From assembly GCA_001751225.1 (NCBI GenBank), contig MAXT01000067.1:1-7766 (forward strand): DNA of 7,766 nucleotides, read 5' to 3'. This DNA is from Desulfuromonadales bacterium C00003107 (GTDB taxonomy: Bacteria > Desulfobacterota > Desulfuromonadia > Desulfuromonadales > Syntrophotaleaceae). This document shows positions 1 through 5,818 of this stretch, in pieces. Under the pieces are notes generated by a model that did no database searches, was not told the DNA's origin, and saw only the letters and a program-made list of their open reading frames with translations. Every line of letters begins with the position of its first letter. The first letter of the stretch is position 1. Position numbers and translations under genes: made by a program.

Positions 1-72
1 ATTTACAGCAACTTTTGGACTTGATCAACTGTCCCGACTGTGCCTATTGGTTAGGGCTTCTTCCCACTCTGT

Positions 73-1332
73 TTAATATAACGATATTTTTTCTGGCCAA
101 GGATTATCCATCGCAGTTTTCCATGTTTTATCAATATATTGGTGAGTGTATTCTTGCTCAACCCAGTGAAATTTATAGCTTCCAAGCTCCGTAAGTGCCC
201 AGCCTTGTTCTTCTCTATTGAACAGGCCGGCGACTTTACCAAGGCGCAACCAGAAAGAAAAGTCCTTGTTTAACTCCGATGAAAAGAGTTCTTTGTAATC
301 CTTTTCTGACAGATATCCTTTATAGCAATTCCAGAACAACCAATACAATTTCCTTGTTCTTGTTGTAAATTGCATTCTTAAGGAAGTTGGTACGATATGT
401 TTGTTTGCTGTTTCAATATATGCATCGACAGAAAACGTGTTTGCTTTGAATGAATCAAGTCCCAACGAAGTTGCACTTGGGCCGAAACCAAGGAAGCAAT
501 CTCGTGTAATGGAAGAATATTTTGGGGCATTTTTTTTGCCGAATGTCCATACAGAAGTTCTGACAAAACCTGATTCGTCTGCAGTTTTTAACAACGTAGA
601 CAATAGTTTTTTTTGTGCAATACGACCCTGAGGTTTTTTGCGATTGTCGGCATATGAAAAATCTATAAAAGGATAGGTTGAAATTTGTGTAGCACCGGCT
701 TCCACAGCTTTCAAAAAATCCGTTCGCAAATCATTCTCGCTTTGGCCTGGAATCCCAAAAATCAAGTCAATGTCAATTGCTTGGAAGTTGCCCCGGTTAA
801 GATGTTTGAATGTTGAGTTGAAGTCGAGGTCGTCTCTTCCAAGATTTTTAAGAAGTGCTCCATTGAAGGACTGAACGCCAATGCTCACCATATCAAAACC
901 AGCATTCTCCAACTTCATTGCAGTGTCGATAGTTATGTCGCGCGGATGTAATTCAACACCAGCGTTGCCTTCAACAATGAAATAATTGTCGATTATTTTT
1001 CGAATTGTTGACAATTCATCAATCATTAATGCAGGGCTTCCCCCTCCAAAGTATAGGCTTGTTGCCTTTCTTTTTTTGCCCGGCAAAACTACTTTCTTTG
1101 CTACCAATGCGATTTCTGCTATCAGGGCTTTGAGGTATGGCTTGAAATAATCTGGGGATAATTTGATTTTGTAATAAGGACAAAAGGGGCATAAATCATT
1201 GCAAAACGGAATGTGGACATACAGACCAAGGTTTGGCACATTGTAATTCGGCAAATAACCGATATCTTTTTTGAACTCAAAGGGCCCCAATTGATGCCCG
1301 AGAAACAATCGCATTGCATGCGTAACAATCAT
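73..1332 (-). CDS. HemW-like (coproporphyrinogen III oxidase-like) radical SAM protein
   Basis: Predicted cytoplasmic [4Fe-4S] radical SAM enzyme of 419 residues in the HemN/HemW/HutW superfamily. The SAM-cluster motif CNDLCPFC has Cys44, Cys48 and Cys51. It is followed by GGGSP (about 96-100), IGVQSF (about 151-156) and DIDLIFGIPGQ (about 187-197), the order seen in HemW. The C-terminal third resembles the helical HemW-type extension, with a winged-helix-like end. I chose the ATG at 1332 because AAAGGAAGG lies just upstream and homology begins soon after; an open frame up to 1485 only overlaps the upstream gene. It lies 10 bp behind the radical SAM gene at 1343-2242, so the two form an operon. 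CPFCPYYK replaces the usual HemW CxYCDF, so this is probably not housekeeping HemW. Substrate unknown: heme handling, methyl or radical transfer, and peptide modification are all open. The gene is AT-rich compared with those to its right, suggesting transfer. Confidence 0.88.
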   Translation of the reverse strand: MIVTHAMRLFLGHQLGPFEFKKDIGYLPNYNVPNLGLYVHIPFCNDLCPFCPYYKIKLSPDYFKPYLKALIAEIALVAKKVVLPGKKRKATSLYFGGGSPALMIDELSTIRKIIDNYFIVEGNAGVELHPRDITIDTAMKLENAGFDMVSIGVQSFNGALLKNLGRDDLDFNSTFKHLNRGNFQAIDIDLIFGIPGQSENDLRTDFLKAVEAGATQISTYPFIDFSYADNRKKPQGRIAQKKLLSTLLKTADESGFVRTSVWTFGKKNAPKYSSITRDCFLGFGPSATSLGLDSFKANTFSVDAYIETANKHIVPTSLRMQFTTRTRKLYWLFWNCYKGYLSEKDYKELFSSELNKDFSFWLRLGKVAGLFNREEQGWALTELGSYKFHWVEQEYTHQYIDKTWKTAMDNPWPEKISLY

Positions 1333-1335
1333 ATG

Positions 1336-1344
1336 CCTTCCTTT
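1336..1344 (-). promoter_or_regulatory. Ribosome binding site deciding the HemW-like start
   Basis: On the minus strand this reads AAAGGAAGG. Its AAGGA core lies 6 nt before the ATG at 1332. It overlaps the stop codon of the upstream radical SAM gene (TAA at 1345-1343), which supports coupled translation and rules out the longer open frame as the real start. Confidence 0.7.
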
Positions 1345-2242
1345 AGATGTACCTAAGATTTTCAAGAAGAGCTGTAAATTTGAAGGTCTGCAGCACCCAA
1401 GTTTCGACTGCAGGGGTGCAACCACAGTTACGACAAACATTCTCGTCATAAATGCCAATTCTGCAACAGCATTCTGACAAAACACCTTGATTGATTGTTA
1501 CACTTGCATATAAGTTTCTTTCCCAACTGTCTTTTATGAGAGCTGTGATTCCCGCAAAAGTATTAAAGACAGCGAAGGGGTGTTTTCTTTTGAAAATCAT
1601 CAGATTTCGCAAGACTTCTTTTCTTGTTTGACAATTAAGAATCAACGATTCATCTCCGTCGATATATTTCGTATAGAGATGGAAAAGGATTCCTTTGATA
1701 TTTTTTGTCTTAAGGATGTTTTCTGCAGCCTCTTGAAACGTATCGGAGTTGTTGCTGCTTATTGTAAAATTTACATGAATTCCTTTGTGCGATGAATTTG
1801 AAATATTTTTGATTATATTTTCATACACCGTACCTCGAATGATGTTGTGTGAATTTTTAAAACCATCGAGGCTGACCCATAGATAATCTGCTGATGATTG
1901 AAGCGAATATGTCCCATTTGTACAAATTACGACACGGAAAAAACCAATATTTTTGGCAGTTTGAACAACATTTTCAACAATGTTCCCGCTGGCATCTTTC
2001 CAAACGAAGGGTTCTCCGCCGGTAATCACTAAAACTCTGGAGCCTGTCTCATATAAAACGCGAAGATCCTTCTCGATATCTTTTATTGAACGCGGCGGAT
2101 ATCCGAGGTGAGAAACGGTGCAGTGTTTGCAATTTAAGTTGCACTCGTCGGTTAAAATAATCGAACTATTTAATGGTATCTCCTGTTTAAGAACAAGCGT
2201 GCGGAATCCCCAAGTCAAATAATAAATGATTTTAAAAATCAC
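1343..2242 (-). CDS. Radical SAM protein with Cys-rich C terminus
   Basis: Radical SAM enzyme of 299 residues. CNLNCKHC (Cys34, Cys38, Cys41) binds the SAM [4Fe-4S] cluster. GGEP at 75-78, ICTNG near 106-110 and VSLDG at 123-127 are typical of MoaA/SPASM-like members. The C terminus carries a compact set of cysteines: three adjacent at 258-260, then 270, 273 and 275. These could bind an auxiliary iron-sulfur cluster, but their spacing does not match the canonical SPASM pattern. The start is GTG at 2242, supported by AAAGGA 8 nt upstream. It is the first gene of a two-gene operon with the HemW-like protein at 73-1332. Its start codon shares GTGA with the stop of a short upstream frame, hinting at a lost coupled gene. 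The DNA is very AT-rich: 15 of 60 bases are G+C at 1801-1860. The reaction and substrate are not recognisable. Confidence 0.88.
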   Translation of the reverse strand: MIFKIIYYLTWGFRTLVLKQEIPLNSSIILTDECNLNCKHCTVSHLGYPPRSIKDIEKDLRVLYETGSRVLVITGGEPFVWKDASGNIVENVVQTAKNIGFFRVVICTNGTYSLQSSADYLWVSLDGFKNSHNIIRGTVYENIIKNISNSSHKGIHVNFTISSNNSDTFQEAAENILKTKNIKGILFHLYTKYIDGDESLILNCQTRKEVLRNLMIFKRKHPFAVFNTFAGITALIKDSWERNLYASVTINQGVLSECCCRIGIYDENVCRNCGCTPAVETWVLQTFKFTALLENLRYI

Positions 2243-2331
2243 GTTACGATTCCTTTAGGTGAACAGCAAATATCCCTGACGATGAGTCGTTCTAGCAGAG
2301 TTTGATGGAGTTCCGGGGACACCATACTCAT
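2239..2331 (-). pseudogene. 30-codon reading frame, possible 3' remnant of a gene
   Basis: A short frame begins with an ATG that overlaps the transposase stop (TAATG) and ends at a TGA that overlaps the GTG start of the next radical SAM gene (GTGA). Its first residues, MSMVSPEL, come from the REP-like GTGTCCCCGGAA sequence that often ends RAYT elements. The rest includes ICCSPKG near the end. There is no convincing ribosome binding site of its own. It is best read as the tail of a former upstream operon gene whose 5' part was replaced when the RAYT element arrived; it could also be chance. Confidence 0.25.
2251..2256 (-). promoter_or_regulatory. Ribosome binding site for the GTG-start radical SAM gene
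   Basis: AAAGGA on the minus strand, 8 nt before the GTG at 2242. It supports the non-ATG start, because no in-frame ATG with a comparable site lies nearby. Confidence 0.55.
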
Positions 2332-2666
2332 TAGCCAGGTTTTGGCCCTGGTTTTTTCTTTGTCAGATCACGGCCAAGGATTTGCGTTAGTTTGTTAAGA
2401 AACCTGTCGTCTCCCAATGGCCGCCCAGTTCTTTCTGCTTGTTTAAGAGCAGTTATTGTTGATGCGCTGGGCTCATCAGCCAAGAATTCTTTCCAGTCAG
2501 TCACCATATCGACAAGAGGTGATTGCCCTACCAAAGGATCAGGTTTGCTTTTGACATGAAAGGTAGCGCTACTCCATGGATAATCCTTTGGGCGAGTGCA
2601 AAGCTTACTTCTGACGGGGTTCAGCGCAATATAACGGGTGGCAGCAAGTAAGTGTGGCTCGTCCAT
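2331..2666 (-). pseudogene. REP-associated (RAYT/IS200-like) transposase, C-terminal fragment
   Basis: This is the C-terminal half of a RAYT-type transposase (Y1_Tnp/TnpA_REP family), single-strand DNA transposases that move or maintain REP repeats. The signature MDEPHLLAATRYIALNPVRS is followed by DYPWSSA, DWKEFL and a basic Lys-Pro-Gly tail. Intact members are about twice this length and start with a domain carrying the catalytic His-x-His and Tyr. That part is missing. In-frame codons upstream of the ATG at 2666 preserve only SYP, then run into REP-type repeat sequence (GACTTGACCCC). The ATG at 2666 is therefore an internal methionine and not a natural start, and the fragment should be inactive. 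The GTGTCCCCGGAA motif just past the stop is the kind of REP signal often found at the end of these elements. Confidence 0.8.
2334..2355 (+). terminator. Terminator-like hairpin within the transposase 3' end
   Basis: On the plus strand, CCAGGTTTTGGCCCTGG forms a 5-bp stem and is followed directly by TTTTTTCTTT, the form of an intrinsic terminator. It lies inside the minus-strand codons for the KKKPGPKPG tail, and no plus-strand gene leads into it. It may be a fortuitous product of that coding sequence or may shield the element from antisense transcription. Confidence 0.3.
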
Positions 2667-2679
2667 GGGGTATGAAGCA

Positions 2680-2799
2680 ACATTTCGGGGGTCAAGTCTT
2701 GCAATGCCATTATTGCACTGAAAGAACCCAATCTCTAAGGCCTTGCCCCTAATTCACTTATTGCATCGAAAGGTTTGACCCCGGCGTTCTTTATTATTT
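2680..2799. repeat. REP-type intergenic repeat, copy A (~120 bp)
   Basis: An imperfect direct repeat of 3788-3908. Shared blocks run from ACATTT through GGGG(T/G)CAAGTCTTG, AATGCCATTATTGCACTG, CTCTAAGGCCTTGCCCCTAA, CACTTATTGCATCGAAAG and TTTGACCCC to a T-rich end. It holds several inverted REP motifs: GGGGTCAAGTCTT faces AAGGCCTTGCCCC, and again TTTGACCCC at the far end. TGCAAT and ATTGCA form an inner palindrome. Its left edge truncates the RAYT transposase gene, so it is likely the REP/MITE partner of that family. Confidence 0.8.
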
Positions 2800-3033
2800 A
2801 AAATATCCGGGCTGAATAGCATCGCATTTGTGTGTCCTTTGTGTCTGGCTGAAGGGGCCGCCTTCTTTGTGTACACGAGCTCCGATTTCATGGGTAGAAG
2901 TATAGTCATTTTCCAATAGCTGGGGGTAATCGGCAGTCTTCTTGGACAGGTCAAGCATCAGAGCCTGGCAAAAGACGCGGTAAACGGCGCGCTCCCGAGC
3001 GATCGTCTAAATGGGAGGCAGGCCTGCAGGTTG
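2800..3033. other. Gap without a supported gene
   Basis: This stretch lies between repeat copy A and the protease-like gene. Two short minus-strand frames overlap here: 2794-2958 (54 codons, containing STHEIGARVHKEGG) and 2754-2954 (66 codons). Both end in or read through the repeat, neither has a clear ribosome binding site, and I recognise neither. It may hold a decayed gene fragment. Confidence 0.4.
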
Positions 3034-3738
3034 CTACTGTTCGTCTCGCCCCTTTTGATATCCGGACACCAAAAGCCACACGCCCCACGCCAGCGCCAGC
3101 GCCATCAACAATGAGCCGAAACCATGGGCGAACTTCGCCAGGGCATGGTCGAAGCGAAGCAGCCCCGTTTCGGTCAGCAAATACTCCCAGTCGTGAAAAC
3201 CGTAGGGCGACGAATGGCCGAAATTCCCCCCTAGCAGAGGCAGCCGCCCGGCCCGTGCATCGTTGATGTACGGTGCAATGTCGAGAAAATTCTCCCCGAG
3301 CCACCATAGACAAACTGCTCCGCCGAAGGGGTCGCGAGTTTTCAGTAGCAACGTTGTCATGCACACCAGCGGAACCAGCAACTGTCCCAGGGTTCCGCCG
3401 AGGGAGGTCATGAAACTGCCCAGGGGCCGAAAAAACAGGTGTCCGGCTTCGTGGAAAGGCAGATTCACCAAGTGCAGCCAGCTATTCCCGGCGGCGTTGC
3501 CGGCGATACCGGCCAATATCAGCTTGCCGCCCCAGACGGCCATGACCAGTAGTACCGCTGCCTTCCAGATACCCTCCAGGGCTTGCGGGGCCTCTGCATC
3601 CTTCTCCGGGGGGACAGGTTCCTGCGGAGGCAGTTCCGTCAGGTCCGGTTCCTGGCGAATCTTGGCGAAGATCACCCGGCATCGAAAGCAGTCTTCCCGG
3701 TCCGGCTGATTTTCATAGCCGCATTTTGGACATTCCAT
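3034..3738 (-). CDS. Zinc-ribbon multi-pass membrane protein, M50-like metalloprotease
   Basis: Predicted inner-membrane protein of 234 residues. An N-terminal zinc ribbon (Cys3, Cys6, Cys17, Cys20; CPKCG...CFRC) is followed by a Pro/Glu-rich linker (about 30-52). Hydrophobic segments lie at about 58-80, 115-133, 138-150 and 208-226. HEAGH at 96-100, at a membrane edge, is the HExxH zinc-protease motif of site-2-protease (M50)-type enzymes. GENFLDIAPYIND (148-160) may supply the third metal ligand, although the classic NPDG/LDG form is absent. The start at 3738 has AGGGG a few bases upstream. The gene follows the Cys-rich peptide on the same strand but has its own leader and is separated from it by a repeat; direct repeats lie on both sides. 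Roles could be regulated proteolysis or processing of the modified peptide. Loss of peptidase activity is also possible. Confidence 0.8.
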   Translation of the reverse strand: MECPKCGYENQPDREDCFRCRVIFAKIRQEPDLTELPPQEPVPPEKDAEAPQALEGIWKAAVLLVMAVWGGKLILAGIAGNAAGNSWLHLVNLPFHEAGHLFFRPLGSFMTSLGGTLGQLLVPLVCMTTLLLKTRDPFGGAVCLWWLGENFLDIAPYINDARAGRLPLLGGNFGHSSPYGFHDWEYLLTETGLLRFDHALAKFAHGFGSLLMALALAWGVWLLVSGYQKGRDEQ

Positions 3739-3787
3739 TGCTGCCCCTGTTCCGAAACGGACAATCGATTATCGGTCCCGCATTTGT

Positions 3788-3908
3788 ACATTTGTGGGGG
3801 CAAGTCTTGTAATGCCATTATTGCACTGAAAGAACTCAATCTCTAAGGCCTTGCCCCTAATCCACTTATTGCATCGAAAGATTTTGACCCCAGCGTCCTT
3901 TATTTTCT
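3788..3908. repeat. REP-type intergenic repeat, copy B (~120 bp)
   Basis: Direct-orientation partner of the repeat at 2680-2799, with scattered substitutions and one extra base near the right end (GATTTTGACCCC against GGTTTGACCCC). It has the same internal inverted motifs. It sits between the Cys-rich peptide gene and the protease-like gene, so the two copies bracket the latter. The divergence shows the duplication is not recent. Confidence 0.8.
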
Positions 3909-3932
3909 AGGCATTGCTGAATTCTCCCTTGC

Positions 3933-4238
3933 TTAGATAGGCAGGCCGCGCATGTGGCACTTGGGTGAGCACATACTCTTGCTGGGGCATTCCATGTTCT
4001 GATGGGCGCACCATTTTTCTGATTGTTGTAGGCAACTACCCTTTTGAAGGCATTTGCCGTCGCAGGTTCTCTGCTTTGGGCAGTCTCCGGTTTTACCGCC
4101 ACAGTGATCACCGGAACAGTCTTTGGTGCAGCCGGGTAATGGTACGAGACGAAGGAGTGCTTCATCACCTTCAGGTTCATCAAGAAACCGGACCTCTTTT
4201 AGGGCTTTTTCCAGAGCTGTTTTCTCTTCATCACTCAT
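3933..4238 (-). CDS. Cys-rich peptide, candidate RiPP precursor
   Basis: A 101-residue peptide and probable substrate of the adjacent radical SAM/SPASM enzyme. Residues 1-36 form an acidic, helix-prone leader free of cysteine (MSDEEK...LVPLPG). Residues 37-101 hold 11 cysteines at 37, 41, 46, 53, 59, 63, 69, 77, 84, 90 and 94, spaced by 3 to 7 residues and rich in Lys, Gly, Ser and Gln. There is no signal peptide or membrane segment. The ATG at 4238 is chosen because AAGGAGG lies 5 nt upstream and because ATGAGTGA overlaps the maturase stop; an open frame from 4277 only runs into the maturase. By analogy with sactipeptides and ranthipeptides, thioether crosslinks from Cys are likely; Geobacter-type Cys-rich peptides beside radical SAM enzymes are known from genome surveys. 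A small Cys-rich metal-binding protein is the alternative. No standalone exporter gene lies beside it. Confidence 0.82.
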   Translation of the reverse strand: MSDEEKTALEKALKEVRFLDEPEGDEALLRLVPLPGCTKDCSGDHCGGKTGDCPKQRTCDGKCLQKGSCLQQSEKWCAHQNMECPSKSMCSPKCHMRGLPI

Positions 4239-5538
4239 GTTTGCCTCCTTGGCCACTTTCGGCTTTTTTCCAGCCATCGATACGAAGTTTCAACCTGTCG
4301 ATCAGATTGTATTTCTGGGTAAAGCAATCCTTTTTTTGGTCAATCACCTTGTCGTATGGGCAGCCGCCCATGCAGACCGGTAGCATTTTGCAGTTCCGGC
4401 ATTCTGGGTCTTCAAAGGGATCGAAGCTCAACCACCGAAAAAAATTGTCGTTGGGCTTAGTTTCGAATATGGTGCCGACTTTTTGCGATTCGACCCCGGC
4501 ACAGTTCCAACACTTGGCCAGATTGCCCGAGGGGTCAATCAAGTAGGAGTTTACTTGATCGGCAAGACAGACTCCTCCTTTGAGGGATGGACGCATGGAT
4601 ACGGGCCAACCCCGGTCCACAAGGAGCCTGTTGAGGCTCATCTCCACTTTGGAAAATTCCGGTGTCGACAAGCATTGATGAGATATCCCAGGACAAGCGG
4701 CACCGATGGCTTGAACTTGGCCAAAGTATACGGAAACCTTGTCTTGCAGCTCTTTTTGTTCAAGCAGACCCAATAACTCATTAACCTGTTCGGGGTTGGT
4801 CCGATCGATGTTGATACGGACCGCTATTCGTTCGAAGAGATGGCAGGAGGCTTCCAGGTTTTTTAAAACGGTGTCGAATGACTCTCCCCCTCCCTGTAGT
4901 GGGCGTCTTGCATTGTGCACTGCAGGAGGCCCGTCGAGGGTGACTTGCCAGAAGCGCACAGACATCTCCTGGGTGAGTTTTTTAGCTACCTCGGGAGTCA
5001 TGAGATAACCGTTTGAAATTATGTCGGCTTCGTAGGGGATTGCCATGGTCCGGCATAGACTTTTGAAACGACGGGTGAGCTTTTCCATGATGTCGAAGGC
5101 AAGCAAAGGCTCACCGCCGTACCAGCAAACACCGAGTCCCTTCTTGTCGTGAAGAGCCTCCAGCACATAGTCATAGACCGCGTCCGCTGTCTCAGTCGTC
5201 ATTATGGCGCGCGAGGGTTCCTCAAAGCAGTAGATGCACTTGAAGTTGCAGTCTAGGGTTGGGGCAATGGTTAAGCCCAGCTCCCTGTTGGAAAAGCGAC
5301 TCATACGATTTCTGACCTTGAGCCGGGTAAGCTCGTCTTTTTCTTTTTCAATCAGGTAACCGCCCTGCAGCAGGGGATCAAAGGCCTCTTTCGGTATAGA
5401 TGAAAGGATTGACTCATCCCAGTTGTCCACCAGTTGAACGATTTCAGGTCGGAGGGTGATCATGGCGTTGGTGAACGAGTTGTAAAGATAATTTTTTCCG
5501 TCATGAAAAAATGGGAAATTGTATCTGGAAAGCTTCAT
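4231..5538 (-). CDS. Radical SAM/SPASM peptide maturase
   Basis: Predicted cytoplasmic maturase of 435 residues. An N-terminal region of about 95 residues (KLSRYNFPFF...LYNSFT) is typical of peptide-modifying SPASM enzymes and may recognise the leader. The radical SAM core has CNFKCIYC (Cys97, Cys101, Cys104), YGGEP near 140-144 and TLDGP near 200-204. The SPASM domain has Cys324, Cys343 and Cys346, then the exact CX2CX5CX3C pattern (Cys380, 383, 389, 393) and Cys405, for two auxiliary [4Fe-4S] clusters. Such enzymes make Cys-to-carbon thioether or related crosslinks. The start is uncertain: ATG at 5538 matches the usual MKLS-type family start, with AAGGTG 12 nt upstream; ATG at 5571 and GTG at 5553 are alternatives. 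Its stop overlaps the start of the Cys-rich peptide, its likely substrate. The order enzyme first, peptide second is less common than the reverse. Confidence 0.92.
   Translation of the reverse strand: MKLSRYNFPFFHDGKNYLYNSFTNAMITLRPEIVQLVDNWDESILSSIPKEAFDPLLQGGYLIEKEKDELTRLKVRNRMSRFSNRELGLTIAPTLDCNFKCIYCFEEPSRAIMTTETADAVYDYVLEALHDKKGLGVCWYGGEPLLAFDIMEKLTRRFKSLCRTMAIPYEADIISNGYLMTPEVAKKLTQEMSVRFWQVTLDGPPAVHNARRPLQGGGESFDTVLKNLEASCHLFERIAVRINIDRTNPEQVNELLGLLEQKELQDKVSVYFGQVQAIGAACPGISHQCLSTPEFSKVEMSLNRLLVDRGWPVSMRPSLKGGVCLADQVNSYLIDPSGNLAKCWNCAGVESQKVGTIFETKPNDNFFRWLSFDPFEDPECRNCKMLPVCMGGCPYDKVIDQKKDCFTQKYNLIDRLKLRIDGWKKAESGQGGKHE
4244..4250 (-). promoter_or_regulatory. Strong ribosome binding site for the Cys-rich peptide
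   Basis: AAGGAGG on the minus strand, 5 nt before ATG at 4238, matches the Shine-Dalgarno consensus exactly and lies inside the last codons of the maturase. Such a strong site suggests the peptide is made in excess over its modifying enzyme, as expected for a substrate. Confidence 0.8.
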
Positions 5539-5712
5539 AGCTTGTGTATTCACCTTGATGATTGAATGCATCCCAAAAAGTCAGGGCCACGGTGTCATGG
5601 CGTTTTTTCAGGATCGCAACAGAGAAGGAATCGGAGGGCAGGCTTCCAGGGTAGAGTAGTTCAGGAGGTTAACATTTCCCCGCCATCCATATGAGGTCAA
5701 AGACCGGTTCGT

Positions 5713-5742
5713 ATTATATTTTGGAAATTAAACAAGCCTTAA
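5713..5742 (-). promoter_or_regulatory. Candidate promoter for the maturase-peptide operon
   Basis: A perfect TATAAT -10 hexamer lies at 5718-5713 on the minus strand, in an AT-rich stretch of the 280-bp gap upstream of the maturase. The best -35 at 18-bp spacing is the weak TTAAGG (5742-5737). Transcription from here would give a leader of roughly 165 nt before the ATG at 5538. An activator may be needed, given the poor -35; no operator could be recognised. Confidence 0.35.
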
Positions 5743-5818
5743 TATTGCTCAGAGGCTCTATTAAGTCAACGAGTTTATGTGAGTCAAGGCGGTATTTTTG
5801 CTGGCGAAGAAATCTATA

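Noticed and set aside
1333..1485. N-terminal extension of the HemW-like frame up to 1485
   Set aside because: It runs antiparallel in frame to nothing conserved, overlaps the end of the upstream radical SAM gene, and a good ribosome binding site marks the ATG at 1332.
2754..2954. 66-codon minus-strand frame
   Set aside because: It has no ribosome binding site, reads through the repeat, competes with another frame of equal merit at 2794-2958, and is unrecognisable.
3263..3709. 148-codon plus-strand frame
   Set aside because: It is the shadow of the GC-rich protease-like gene on the opposite strand; the translation is low in protein-like order.
3908..3936. Imperfect inverted repeat CTAGGCA/TGCTTAG as a terminator after the peptide gene
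   Set aside because: It has a mismatch in the minus-strand RNA, a long loop and no T-run.
3866..4183. 105-codon minus-strand frame with several cysteines
   Set aside because: It is an out-of-frame reading of the Cys-rich peptide gene, running on into repeat copy B.
3965..4546. 193-codon plus-strand frame
   Set aside because: It lies opposite the peptide and maturase genes, which have clear motifs and ribosome binding sites.
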